Positions 55,075 through 63,965 of a DNA stretch of 64,000 nucleotides are shown piece by piece (position 1 is the first letter of the stretch; each line of letters starts with the position of its first letter). Source of the stretch: Erythrobacter sp. NAP1 (lineage in GTDB: Bacteria; Pseudomonadota; Alphaproteobacteria; Sphingomonadales; Sphingomonadaceae); the NCBI RefSeq assembly GCF_000152865.1, contig NZ_CH672390.1, positions 2,955,468 through 3,019,467 on the forward strand, given 5' to 3'. The translations under genes and the position numbers were made by a program. A model generated the notes under the pieces. It saw only the letters and a list, made by a program, of their open reading frames with translations. It ran no database searches and had not been told where the DNA came from.

Positions 55075-55736
55075 GCGGCGTCTCTCAATTGCGACGTGTT
55101 GCGCACGCGATGCGGGCCGATCTCATTCAGAAACCAGTCTAGCATTGCGCTGCGGACGTGTTCTTCCGCATCGCTTTGGCGCTCGATTGCTCGGGCAATC
55201 GGGAAGTAGACCAGATGCGCGGTCAGCACGCCGTAGAGCGTGGAGAGCACCGCGCTTGCGAGCGAGGCCATGATTGTCTGCGAGGTCTCGAACCCCGGGC
55301 CCGGCATCAGCTGGGTGATGGCAAAAAGAGTGCCGACCAGACCGAAAACCGGTGCAAGTTCGCCTGCAGTCTCGAAAAGGCGTGCCCCGCGCGCTCTGTC
55401 GGCAAGGCGCGCCTTGCGCGCTTCGCAAGCGGCTTCGTGAAGTTTATCGAGGCTACCCGTTGAAAGATAGCGTTCGACCGATGCTGCCAGGTCAGGGTCA
55501 GGCGGCAGATCGGTTTCGCTGCAAAGGGCGCCGCGCTTGCTGATGCTGACGGCGCACCGTGCGAGCGCTGAACGGTTGGCACCTTCATCGAACCCGCGAT
55601 GCCCAAGGCGCAAAAGCGCGCGCACGCCGCTCGCCAAGCCGCTGCGCCCGCTGCGTGCGGCAGCCGCCGCCCAGGTCCCGGCAATCACGATGCTGATCGC
55701 GGAAATGTCGATCAGGGGCGCAAGCGCGCTCATCAT
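55071..55736 (-). CDS. MotA/TolQ/ExbB-like proton channel protein
   Basis: About 221 residues from ATG 55736, which has GGGAG nine bases upstream; an earlier ATG (55778) lacks a binding site. Three-helix layout with the conserved MotA-type block AGELAPVFGLVGTLFAITQLMPG, then SAVLSTLYGVLTAHLVYFPIARAIERQ. It pairs with the short MotB-like protein. Another motA-like gene seems to begin at 63966, making this pair an extra stator. Confidence 0.7.
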   Translation of the reverse strand: MMSALAPLIDISAISIVIAGTWAAAAARSGRSGLASGVRALLRLGHRGFDEGANRSALARCAVSISKRGALCSETDLPPDPDLAASVERYLSTGSLDKLHEAACEARKARLADRARGARLFETAGELAPVFGLVGTLFAITQLMPGPGFETSQTIMASLASAVLSTLYGVLTAHLVYFPIARAIERQSDAEEHVRSAMLDWFLNEIGPHRVRNTSQLRDAA

Positions 55737-55913
55737 TCGTACCGTCTCCCGCGTGATCGACCGTTTGTGTGTCGCCATGAGAACGGATGCCAACGTGCAG
55801 GATTAAGGTGATGGACACGGCAAGGCAGCGGATTGCCGTTCGCCTGCAAGGCTTTGCCGTTGTTTGCCGGTCCGCCGTGCTCCGGCGCCCGATCCTGCCC
55901 CTTCCGAGGCACT

Positions 55914-55929
55914 TGGCACGCATTCTGCA
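55914..55929 (+). promoter_or_regulatory. sigma-54 promoter of the flgB operon
   Basis: TGGCACG-N4-CTGCA has the invariant GG and GC exactly ten bases apart and nearly the full consensus. It lies 54 bases before flgB and fits class II flagellar control by sigma-54 with an FlbD-type activator. Confidence 0.75.
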
Positions 55930-55982
55930 ACCCTCCCGGCAAACCCGGTTCTCACCGTCCAGAGGAATGCGAAGGCTCGATC

Positions 55983-56336
55983 ATGTCAGAGACGATTTTC
56001 GGAATACACGGTGCCGCGCTTGAGCTTCGATCGCAGCGCATGGGCGTGATCGCGTCGAACATCGCCAATGCGGCAACGCCGGGCTTCAAGGCGCGCGACA
56101 TGGACTTCAACGCGGCACTCAATGCGCGGCTGGAGACACAGCGCGGCGCGCCTGCAGCCTTTGGCGAGCCCGAACTGCTCTATCGGCGCTCCGCCATGCC
56201 CACGCTCGATGGAAACACGGTCGAATTGTCGCGCGAACAGGTCGCCTTTGCCGAGAACGCTCTGGCCTATTCCGCAACGCTCAGCTTCGTGCAGGGGAAG
56301 GTCAGCACGATCACCCGCGCGCTTAAGGGCGAGTGA
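55983..56336 (+). CDS. flgB: flagellar proximal rod protein FlgB
   Basis: 117 residues. Conserved N-terminal rod signature RMGVIASNIANAATPGFKARDMDF and C-terminal coiled part. First gene of the rod/hook operon; the four following overlaps or short gaps show one transcript to at least flgL. Confidence 0.92.
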   Translation: MSETIFGIHGAALELRSQRMGVIASNIANAATPGFKARDMDFNAALNARLETQRGAPAAFGEPELLYRRSAMPTLDGNTVELSREQVAFAENALAYSATLSFVQGKVSTITRALKGE

Positions 56337-56339
56337 TCG

Positions 56340-56744
56340 ATGTCTGAGCGTACCACCCTCTTCTCCATGACCGAGCGCGCGATGTCAGCGCAGCTCGTGC
56401 GCATGAATGTCGCCACCTCGAATCTCGCCAATGCCGGATCGGTCGCTTCGTCCGAGGCCGAAGCCTATCGGCCGATGCGCGCGGTTTTCCGGGCCGAGCT
56501 CGACCGCGCGAGCGGGCTTTCGAGCGTGCAAACAGCCGGCATCACCCAGTCCAATGAAGCGCCCAGCAAGCGCTACGACCCTTCGCATCCGCTCGCCGAC
56601 GAGACGGGGCACGTTTTCGAAGCGCCCGTCGATGAAAGCGCCGAGATGGTCGAGATCATGGATAGCGCGCGCCAGTACCAGAACATGGTTCAGGCGCTTC
56701 AGACCGCGAAACAGCTGATGCTGGAAACGCTCAGGAGCAATTGA
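56340..56744 (+). CDS. flgC: flagellar proximal rod protein FlgC
   Basis: 134 residues with RMNVATSNLANAGS near the N-terminus and the family end MVEIMDSARQYQNMVQALQTAKQLMLETL. Starts three bases after flgB. Confidence 0.93.
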   Translation: MSERTTLFSMTERAMSAQLVRMNVATSNLANAGSVASSEAEAYRPMRAVFRAELDRASGLSSVQTAGITQSNEAPSKRYDPSHPLADETGHVFEAPVDESAEMVEIMDSARQYQNMVQALQTAKQLMLETLRSN

Positions 56745-56745
56745 A

Positions 56746-57099
56746 ATGAATGCCATCACCACGCCGTCTGGCGCTGACCTCAAGGCCAATCTCGACCGGA
56801 TCAACGCGCCTTCGACCATTCGAAGGGAGAGCGCCGCGGCATCGCTCGATTCCGAAGATTTCCTGCGGCTGATGACTGCGCAGCTCGCCAATCAGGACCC
56901 GCTTGAACCACAATCGAACGAGCAGATGCTCGCCCAGTTGGCGCAGTTCTCGAACCTTGAGAACGGCACGGCCTCGCGAGCCACGCTCGATGAGATTTCC
57001 GCCAAGCTCGACGCGCTGATCGAAGCGCAGGAGCGCGCGGCAGCCGCCGCCGCTTCGGCTGCCGAGGCTGCCGCCTTTGCGAACCAGATCGCCACCTGA
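56746..57099 (+). CDS. flgD: short flagellar hook-cap protein FlgD
   Basis: 117 residues, about half the usual length. The conserved N-terminal part is intact (DSEDFLRLMTAQLANQDPLEPQSNEQMLAQLAQFSNLENG), but the C-terminal Ig/tudor-like domains are missing; an Ala/Glu-rich helix ends the protein. It starts right after flgC. Hook capping by N-terminal domain only is known in some alphaproteobacteria. Confidence 0.88.
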   Translation: MNAITTPSGADLKANLDRINAPSTIRRESAAASLDSEDFLRLMTAQLANQDPLEPQSNEQMLAQLAQFSNLENGTASRATLDEISAKLDALIEAQERAAAAAASAAEAAAFANQIAT

Positions 57100-57126
57100 C
57101 CCCCGAACCACCCAAGGAACAAATCC

Positions 57127-57966
57127 ATGTCATTCTTCACCTCGCTCAGCGGCATGCGCAATGCAGAGACCGACCTTCGCGTCATCTCGAACAACATCGC
57201 CAATGCCGAAACCGCCGGCTTTAAGAAGTCGAGCGCGCAATTCTCCGACCTCGTCGCGAGCGGTGGTAGCACCGATCCGCGCACTACGCCCGGGATCGGC
57301 GCGACTGTCTCGCGCATCTCGCAGGATTTCGGCCTCGGCCAGCTGGAACAGACGGGCCGGGCGCTCGATATCGCGATCAATGGTGGAGGCTTCATCACCT
57401 CTGCCAACGCGATTTCGGGCGACATAAACTTTACCCGCAACGGCAACCTCGAAATTGTCGCCAGCGGCACTCTGCAGGACGCATTCGGCGACCGCATTCA
57501 GGGCTTCCCGGTCGACGGCGCGGGCACACCGACCTCGAATGTCCCCGCCGACATCACCATCCCCACCTCGCGCACGGTGACCGATCCCGGCACGGGCGCG
57601 ACGCAGGATTTCCAGCTCACCAGCGTCGGCTTCGATGCGCGCGGGGTGCTGACAGCGACCTATTCCGACGGCTTCAGCGAGCCGGTTGCGATGTTGTCGC
57701 TCGCAACCTTCCCCGCAAATGGGGGCCTGCGCTCGATCGGGCAGACCAAGTGGGAGGCGACCGCGGAATCGGGCGATCCCGAGTTCGGCCAGCCCGGCGT
57801 CGGCAACTTCGGCGCGATCGCGACGGGCACGCTCGAACGCTCGAACGTCGATCTTGCCGAGGAAATGGTCTCGCTCCTCACCGCACAGCGCAATTTCCAG
57901 GCGAATGCGCGCGCGATCGACACAGCGACCGCGATTACCCAGACCGTGCTCAACCTGCAGCGGTAA
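57127..57966 (+). CDS. flgE: flagellar hook protein FlgE
   Basis: 279 residues, on the short side for FlgE (usually 400 or more), with N-terminal SLSGMRNAETDLRVISNNIANAETAGFKKS and C-terminal SNVDLAEEMVSLLTAQRNFQANARAIDTAT. The variable central domains are reduced. It could be called FlgE/FlgF-like, but its place after flgD supports hook protein. AAGGAA lies upstream. Confidence 0.88.
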   Translation: MSFFTSLSGMRNAETDLRVISNNIANAETAGFKKSSAQFSDLVASGGSTDPRTTPGIGATVSRISQDFGLGQLEQTGRALDIAINGGGFITSANAISGDINFTRNGNLEIVASGTLQDAFGDRIQGFPVDGAGTPTSNVPADITIPTSRTVTDPGTGATQDFQLTSVGFDARGVLTATYSDGFSEPVAMLSLATFPANGGLRSIGQTKWEATAESGDPEFGQPGVGNFGAIATGTLERSNVDLAEEMVSLLTAQRNFQANARAIDTATAITQTVLNLQR

Positions 57967-57976
57967 GGCGTAGACG

Positions 57977-58720
57977 ATGGACCGCCTGATCTACACCGCG
58001 CTCACCGGCATGGATGCGAGCATGAACCGCCAGCGCATGGTGGCAAACAATCTCGCAAACGCCTCGACACCGGGCTTTCGCAAGGAGGTCTTCACGGTAA
58101 CGCCTTCGACGCTGCGAGACGGTTCGATAGAGGCGCGCTCGCTGGCGAAGGGCGCGGTGCGATCGGCGGATATGGCACCTGCCAAGGTCAATCCCACCGG
58201 ACAGCCGCTCGATATCGCGGTGGAGGGCGAGGCGCTCATCGCGTTTCAATCGCCCGGCGGAGGCGAGGTTTATTCGCGCCGCGGAGACTTGCGCGTTGCG
58301 CCCACGGGCCTGCTCGAAAACGGAGAGGGCCTGCCGGTGCTTGGCGAAAGCGGCGCGCCGGTGACGGTGCCCGCGGGTTTTCGCGTGACAGTCGCGCCCG
58401 ACGGGACGCTGCTTGCATCCGACCCCGCAGCGCCGGGTGAGGAACCCGCTGCAATCGACCGGATCAAGCTGGCCTCCCCGCAAGGCAGCGCGCTCGCAAA
58501 GGGCACCGACAGCTTCCTGCGAGTTCCCGGTGGCGGTGTGCTTCCCACAGACCCGACTGCGCGGGTGATCCCCGGAGCGCTTGAGGGATCGAATGTGGAG
58601 ACCGCCGGGACCCTGATCGACATGATCGATGCCCAGCGCGCTTTCGAACAGCGCGCGCGGATCATCCAGACCGCCGGCGAGCTCGATGAAGCGAGCAGCC
58701 GCTTGCTCTCCATGGGCTGA
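57977..58720 (+). CDS. flgF: flagellar rod protein FlgF
   Basis: 247 residues: ALTGMDASMNRQRMVANNLANASTPGFRKE start and the C-terminal GSNVETAGTLIDMIDAQRAFEQRARIIQTAGE. Typical proximal/distal rod protein, ten bases after flgE. Confidence 0.92.
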   Translation: MDRLIYTALTGMDASMNRQRMVANNLANASTPGFRKEVFTVTPSTLRDGSIEARSLAKGAVRSADMAPAKVNPTGQPLDIAVEGEALIAFQSPGGGEVYSRRGDLRVAPTGLLENGEGLPVLGESGAPVTVPAGFRVTVAPDGTLLASDPAAPGEEPAAIDRIKLASPQGSALAKGTDSFLRVPGGGVLPTDPTARVIPGALEGSNVETAGTLIDMIDAQRAFEQRARIIQTAGELDEASSRLLSMG

Positions 58721-58765
58721 CAAAGCGCCCGAGCCTCAGACCCAATTTCAAGGAACTATTGAACC

Positions 58766-59557
58766 ATGCCCACTTCCGCCCTTCACGTCGCCCGCACAGG
58801 GCTCGAGGCACAGGATGCGCGCATGCGCGTCATCGCCAACAACCTCGCCAATATCGGCACAACCGGCTTCAAGCGCGACCGCGCCGAATTTGCGACGCTC
58901 GCCTATCAGGAGATGCGCGTTGCCGGGCAGCAATCCACCCAGCAGACCGCCTTTGCGACCGGGCTCAATCTCGGCACGGGCGTGCAGGTGACCGGCACAA
59001 GCCGGATCGAGGCGCAGGGGACGCTCAACCAGACAGGCAATTCGCTCGATCTCGCGCTCGACGGACCCGGTTTCTTCCAGGTCGAACTGCCCGGTGGCGG
59101 CGACATTGCCTACACCCGCGCAGGGAACTTCACGCTGTCGCCCGAAGGCCAGCTGGTCACGACCCAGGGCTATGCGCTGACCCCGCCGATCCAAGTGCCG
59201 CAGGGCGCGCAGAATATCACCATCGCTCCCGATGGCACGGTCAGCGCAGTGCAGCCGGGACAGACCGCGCCGATCCAGATCGGGCAGCTTCAAGTCGCAA
59301 GCTTCGTCAATCCGGCAGGGCTTCGCGCGATCGGCGACAATTTCCTCGTCGAGACGGCGGCCAGCGGTCCGGTCGATGCAGGCCTTGCCGGGCAGTTCGG
59401 GCGCGGGAACATCCGCCAGGGCATGCTCGAAACCTCGAACGTCAACGTGGTCGAGGAACTGGTCGAAATGATCGAGGCGCAGCGCGCTTACGAGATCAAT
59501 TCGAAGATGGTGAGCTCGGTCGACGAGATGCTTCGCAACGCGAACCAGACGCTGTGA
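58766..59557 (+). CDS. flgG: flagellar distal rod protein FlgG
   Basis: 263 residues, family length. N-terminal RMRVIANNLANIGTTGFKRDRAEF and central GTSRIEAQGTLNQTGNSLDLALDGPGFFQVELPGG; ends with SNVNVVEELVEMIEAQRAYEINSKMV. AAGGAA lies before the ATG. Confidence 0.94.
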   Translation: MPTSALHVARTGLEAQDARMRVIANNLANIGTTGFKRDRAEFATLAYQEMRVAGQQSTQQTAFATGLNLGTGVQVTGTSRIEAQGTLNQTGNSLDLALDGPGFFQVELPGGGDIAYTRAGNFTLSPEGQLVTTQGYALTPPIQVPQGAQNITIAPDGTVSAVQPGQTAPIQIGQLQVASFVNPAGLRAIGDNFLVETAASGPVDAGLAGQFGRGNIRQGMLETSNVNVVEELVEMIEAQRAYEINSKMVSSVDEMLRNANQTL

Positions 59558-59565
59558 GGCCGATC

Positions 59566-60249
59566 ATGAAACGGATCTTCCGCCTCGCCACGCTGACACT
59601 TGCCGCATTCTCGCTTTCCGCCTGCCTTGCGAACGGAGCCAAGCGCGAGCTTGGCTTTGCTGCACCTCCGCCGCCGCCTGCCATGGCGCCGATCGCAGGG
59701 GCCGAATATGCGAACAAGGGTTCGATCTATCAGGCGAGCCAGGGCTATGCGCCGCTCGTCACCGGAACGCGCGCGCGGGGCCTCGGCGACATGGTCACGA
59801 TCCTGCTGGTTGAAAGCACCGCCACATCGAAGAGCATAACCGGGCAGACAGACCGCTCCGGCGGCCTCGCACTTATACCGCCCAGCGCCGGGCCGCTCGG
59901 CTTTCTCAACCCCGATGCTCTTAATGCTTCGGGCTCTGGGTCGTTCAATGGTTCTGGGAATGCCGCGCAGCAGAGCCAGCTGACCGGCACCGTCGCGGTC
60001 ACGATTGCCGCGATCTACCCGAACGGAACGGCTGAAGTGGTTGGAGAGAAACAAATGGCGCTTTCGCAGGGCGATGAGTGGGTCCAGTTCTCAGGTCGCA
60101 TCCGGCTCGTCGATATTGATGTCGACAACACGCTGCCGTCCTCGCGCGTTGCCAATGCGCGGATCATCTACACGGGCCAGGGCGCGGTCCAGCGGGCGAG
60201 CCGTCCGGGATGGCTGTCGCGCTTCTTCGGCTCGATTTCTCCGTTCTGA
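59566..60249 (+). CDS. flgH: flagellar L-ring protein FlgH
   Basis: 227 residues from the ATG after GAGG; lipobox LSAC (Cys about 20). GSIYQASQGYAP, GDMVTILLVESTATSKS and the end NARIIYTGQGAVQRASRPGWLSRFF are family marks. Outer-membrane ring lipoprotein. Confidence 0.93.
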   Translation: MKRIFRLATLTLAAFSLSACLANGAKRELGFAAPPPPPAMAPIAGAEYANKGSIYQASQGYAPLVTGTRARGLGDMVTILLVESTATSKSITGQTDRSGGLALIPPSAGPLGFLNPDALNASGSGSFNGSGNAAQQSQLTGTVAVTIAAIYPNGTAEVVGEKQMALSQGDEWVQFSGRIRLVDIDVDNTLPSSRVANARIIYTGQGAVQRASRPGWLSRFFGSISPF

Positions 60250-60260
60250 GGCGCGCGACC

Positions 60261-61367
60261 ATGACGACATTCTCCAAACTCCTGCTCGCCCTCTTCGCAA
60301 TAGTCGCCTGGGCCGCGCCGCAAGCCGCCCAGGCCGAGCGCATTCGCGATCTTGGCCAGTTCGAAGGGCTGCGCGCGAACCAGCTTACCGGATATGGCGT
60401 CGTCGTGGGGCTTCAGGGGACGGGCGACGATAACCTCGCCTATGTCACCGAAGCGATGCGCGGTGTCTCGGGTAGGCTGGGCCTCCAATTGCCTCCCGGC
60501 GTCAACCCGAACCTGCGCAATGCGGCCGCGGTGATCGTCACGGCTGAATTGCCCGCTTTCGCCAAGCCTGGACAGCGCATCGACATCACGGTCTCGACCC
60601 TTGGCCAAGCGCGGTCCTTGCGCGGAGGCGCGCTGGTGCTCGCGCCGCTCTACGGGGCGGATGGGCAGATCTACGCGATGGCTCAGGGCAATGTTGCGGT
60701 TGGCGGGCTGGGCGTATCCGGACGCGATGGCTCGCAGGTTTCGGTCAATGTAACGACAGTTGGACGCATAGCTGATGGCGCAACGGTAGAGCGAACGGTT
60801 GCAACCGGATTCGAACGCGAAGGCACTTTGCGCTTCAACCTTCACCAGGCGGATTTCCTGACCGCAGCGCGCGTGCGCGATGCGATCAATGTCGCCTATC
60901 CGGGCATGGCGCGGATCGCCGACGGGGTGAGCATCGAGCTCGCGCTCCCCTTCGGTAATGACGAGCGCGCCGCTGCACTTGCCACCATAGAGATGTTGCC
61001 TGTCACCCCCGCGCCAGTCGCGGCGCGCGTGATCGTCAATTCGCGCACCGGGACCGTTGTCATAAATCAGTCCGTGCGCCTCGCGCCCGCTGCGATCAGT
61101 CACGGCAAGCTCGTTATCCGCATTGATGAAGCACCGCGCGTGGTCCAGCCCGAACCCTTTGGCCTTGGCGACACCGAGATCGAGGAATCCTCCGAGATAA
61201 CGGTCGAACAGCAATCCAGCCGTGTCGCGCTGATGCCTGGAGCAGCCTCGCTCAGCGAAATTGTCGATGCGCTCAACCTTCTGGGCGTGGGCGCGGCGGA
61301 TCTGGTGGTGATCCTGGAGAGCCTCAAACAGGCGGGCGCCTTGCAGGCCGAAATGGTGGTCCTGTGA
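60261..61367 (+). CDS. flgI: flagellar P-ring protein FlgI
   Basis: 368 residues with signal peptide (MTTFSKLLLALFAIVAWAAP, cleavage after AQA) and the family motifs RIRDLGQFEGLRANQLTGYGVVVGLQGTGD, and late SRTGTVVINQSVRLAPAAISHG. Periplasmic ring around the rod; ends in ADLVVILESLKQAGALQAEMVVL. Downstream it overlaps the GTG of flgJ. Confidence 0.95.
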   Translation: MTTFSKLLLALFAIVAWAAPQAAQAERIRDLGQFEGLRANQLTGYGVVVGLQGTGDDNLAYVTEAMRGVSGRLGLQLPPGVNPNLRNAAAVIVTAELPAFAKPGQRIDITVSTLGQARSLRGGALVLAPLYGADGQIYAMAQGNVAVGGLGVSGRDGSQVSVNVTTVGRIADGATVERTVATGFEREGTLRFNLHQADFLTAARVRDAINVAYPGMARIADGVSIELALPFGNDERAAALATIEMLPVTPAPVAARVIVNSRTGTVVINQSVRLAPAAISHGKLVIRIDEAPRVVQPEPFGLGDTEIEESSEITVEQQSSRVALMPGAASLSEIVDALNLLGVGAADLVVILESLKQAGALQAEMVVL

Positions 61368-61663
61368 TCGATGCCCCGCGCATCTCGCCGATCTCCGGCC
61401 CTGACCAACTCGATTCCGAGCGCCTTGCCTTGCGCGAAGCGGCTGAAGGGTTCGAGGCCATCATGGTTCGCAAGATGCTCGAGGCCGCGCGCTCCTCCAG
61501 CTTGGCGGAGGACACCCCGCTCACTGGCGGCGGGCGCCAGCAATTCGAGACGATGCGCGACGAACACTTCGCTGAAATCGCCGCCCGGTCCGGCACCCTC
61601 GGGTTTGCCCGGAGCATCGAGGAACAGCTTGCTCAATTCCTAGATGCGAAGGGTGAAGGGTAA
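61364..61663 (+). CDS. flgJ: rod-binding protein FlgJ (N-terminal domain only)
   Basis: 99 residues, GTG start overlapping flgI by four bases. Rod-binding part present: EAAEGFEAIMVRKMLEAARSS and the later GGGRQQFETMRDEHFAEIAARSGTLGFA. The C-terminal muramidase of E. coli FlgJ is missing, as usual in alphaproteobacteria; the SLT enzyme at 51032-52108 may supply it. Confidence 0.88.
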   Translation: MIDAPRISPISGPDQLDSERLALREAAEGFEAIMVRKMLEAARSSSLAEDTPLTGGGRQQFETMRDEHFAEIAARSGTLGFARSIEEQLAQFLDAKGEG

Positions 61664-63021
61664 TGCCAACCAACCTCATATCCATCGGCAGAAGCGGCGC
61701 CGCAGCGGCGAAGGCCAGCATCGAATTGACCGCGCAAAACATCGCCAATGCGTCGAACCCGGATTATGTCCGCCGCAGCTTGCAGCTCACGGAATTTGTC
61801 GGAGTGGCGAGGATCGACTTTCAATCGTCGAGCTCGCTTGCAGGTGTACGGATCGGCGGGATTGAGCGTCCCAACAGCGAGTTGATCCAGCGCCGAGCGC
61901 GTGACAGCGCTTCCGATCTCGCTCGTGCCGAAGCGGAACTCACAGGGCTTCGCGATGCGGAGACAGCTCTGGAGCAATCCGGTCTCTTTCGCGGGCTCGT
62001 CGACTTTGAAGCGGCTCTGAGGGTGCTTGAGGGTGATCCAACCGATCAGGCGCTGCGCGCAGGAGCGCTCGAAAGCGCTCGCCAACTGGCACAGACATTT
62101 CAATTGGCCGATTTCTCGCTCGGCAACGCACGCCAACTCGTCGAGGATGACGTCAATGTCGGTGTCGACCGGATCAACGGCGCGGCGAGCGAAGTGGCGC
62201 GCATCAATCTCGAACTTGCCAATGCGCGTGATGGCACGGCTGCGCAGGCTTCGCTGCTCGACGCGCGCGATGCGGCCCTGCGCGAAATCTCGTCCGAATT
62301 TGGAATCATTGCCCGATTTGACGAGTTCGGCGCGGCCGAGGTTCGGTTGGTCGGCACACCTTCGCCAGCGGGTGAGGAAGGTCTCCTGCTGGTCGAAGGC
62401 GGCAAGTTCAGTGAATTGAGCGCGCAGATCGATCCCCAGGGCACGGCCAGCTTCAATTTCGGCGGCGCTCCCTTTGCTCCGCTGAGCGGGGCAATGGCAG
62501 GCCGCGCATCGGCTCTCACCGATCTTTCTGGCAGGCAATCCTCGCTCGACGCGATCGCAGGCCAGACTATTGCGCAGGCCAATGCAGCGCAGGCATCGGG
62601 CGCCGCGCTCGACGGTTCGGCTGGGCAGCCGCTCTTCAGCGGCTCAGATGCTGGGACGATAGAGCTTGCGCTTGCCAGCGGTGAAGACCTCGCGTTAGCG
62701 CCAGCTGGCTCGCCACCGGCAAGCCGGGACACGGCCAACCTCTCGAATGCGCTCGATGCGCTTGGTGCAGATGACGGCCCGATCGCCTCGGTCGACCGGT
62801 TGTTATTGTCGCTGTCGAGCAGGATTTCCGGCATCGAGACGACGCGCGAGGGGCTGGCGATCATCAACTCGTCGGCCCAGGCCGATCTTTTGTCTGAAAC
62901 CGGAGTGGACCTTGATGCAGAGGCGGCGAGCCTCATCCGGTTGCAACAGGCATTCGAAGCCAACAGCCGCGTCATCCAGGTCGCGAGCGAGCTTTTCGAC
63001 ACTATACTGGGGCTGAACTGA
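61663..63021 (+). CDS. flgK: flagellar hook-associated protein 1 FlgK
   Basis: 452 residues. N-terminal KASIELTAQNIANASNPDYVRRSLQL and C-terminal ETGVDLDAEAASLIRLQQAFEANSRVIQVASELFDTILGL are the FlgK signatures. First hook-filament junction protein. One base shared with flgJ stop and flgL start each. Confidence 0.92.
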   Translation: MPTNLISIGRSGAAAAKASIELTAQNIANASNPDYVRRSLQLTEFVGVARIDFQSSSSLAGVRIGGIERPNSELIQRRARDSASDLARAEAELTGLRDAETALEQSGLFRGLVDFEAALRVLEGDPTDQALRAGALESARQLAQTFQLADFSLGNARQLVEDDVNVGVDRINGAASEVARINLELANARDGTAAQASLLDARDAALREISSEFGIIARFDEFGAAEVRLVGTPSPAGEEGLLLVEGGKFSELSAQIDPQGTASFNFGGAPFAPLSGAMAGRASALTDLSGRQSSLDAIAGQTIAQANAAQASGAALDGSAGQPLFSGSDAGTIELALASGEDLALAPAGSPPASRDTANLSNALDALGADDGPIASVDRLLLSLSSRISGIETTREGLAIINSSAQADLLSETGVDLDAEAASLIRLQQAFEANSRVIQVASELFDTILGLN

Positions 63022-63938
63022 TGAGCTTCGTCAGCAATTCCACCGGCGCGTTTTTCGAACGCTCGCTGACCCAGATGGGTTCGCTTCGTAAGGACGTCGA
63101 GCGCCTCCAGACCCAGATTGCGACAGGCGTTCGGATCGAGCGCGGTTCCGACGACCCTGTTGCCGCATCGCGTCTGCGGGCTCTTGCACGGCTTGAGACG
63201 CGCGGAGCGACCGAGGCGGAAAACGCGGCGCGGCTGGAACAGGACCTTGCGGAAGCGGGCAACCAGATCGAGGGCGTTGTCTCCATTCTCCAGCGCGCCC
63301 GCGAGCTCGCCGTTCTCGCAGCGAGCGACACGACGGGCGAGACCGGGCGGGCCGCGATTGCAGACGAACTCGATCAGATGTCGGACGAGCTGTTCGCGCG
63401 CTCCAACTCGCTCTCGATCACAGGCGCGCCGCTATTTGCGGGAACCGCTGGTGCACCTGCATTCGTGCGCGATGCAAATGGGGTCGTCACGTATAATGGC
63501 AACGGCCAGAGCGGCGCGATCCCGGTCGCGCCGGGGACCGAGATTGAGCGCGGCGTCACCGGCGCCCAATTGTTCGAATTCGACGTGGGAGGCGCGCCGA
63601 CCAGCAGTTTTGCCGTCATCGCCGACCTTGCCATTGCCATGCGCTCCGCTGGCGGTGATCCGGCACAGGCCGCCCGCGACGCGCTGGCCGGGATCGATGC
63701 CGCAATCGACACGGCCAATCGGAGCCAGACAGTGATCGGCACGCGCGCAGGCTGGGTCGAGGCGATTCAGCAGGACCAGCAGACCCGCGCCATCGACGTT
63801 GCCGAAAAACGCTCGCAAATAGCCGACACCGACGTCGCCGATACGATCGTTCGTCTGCAACAGGCATTGACCGCGCTCGAAGCCAGCCAGGCAAGCTTCA
63901 CGCGTGTCTCGTCGCTGACCTTGTTCAACGCGCTCTGA
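63021..63938 (+). CDS. flgL: flagellar hook-associated protein 3 FlgL
   Basis: 305 residues with the flagellin-like N-terminus (DVERLQTQIATGVRIERGSDDPVAASRLRAL) and C-terminus (ADTDVADTIVRLQQALTALEASQASFTRVSSLTLFNAL). Second junction protein. The sharing of a base with flgK means coupled translation. Confidence 0.92.
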   Translation: MSFVSNSTGAFFERSLTQMGSLRKDVERLQTQIATGVRIERGSDDPVAASRLRALARLETRGATEAENAARLEQDLAEAGNQIEGVVSILQRARELAVLAASDTTGETGRAAIADELDQMSDELFARSNSLSITGAPLFAGTAGAPAFVRDANGVVTYNGNGQSGAIPVAPGTEIERGVTGAQLFEFDVGGAPTSSFAVIADLAIAMRSAGGDPAQAARDALAGIDAAIDTANRSQTVIGTRAGWVEAIQQDQQTRAIDVAEKRSQIADTDVADTIVRLQQALTALEASQASFTRVSSLTLFNAL

Positions 63939-63965
63939 CGTCAGCCAAGACAAGGAAGGCCAGCC

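Noticed and set aside
58759..59565. Open frame running through flgG into flgH
   Set aside because: It continues in the frame of flgH upstream of the FlgH signal peptide; its protein is Arg/Ala-rich junk and flgG is the clear gene. High GC leaves off-frames open.
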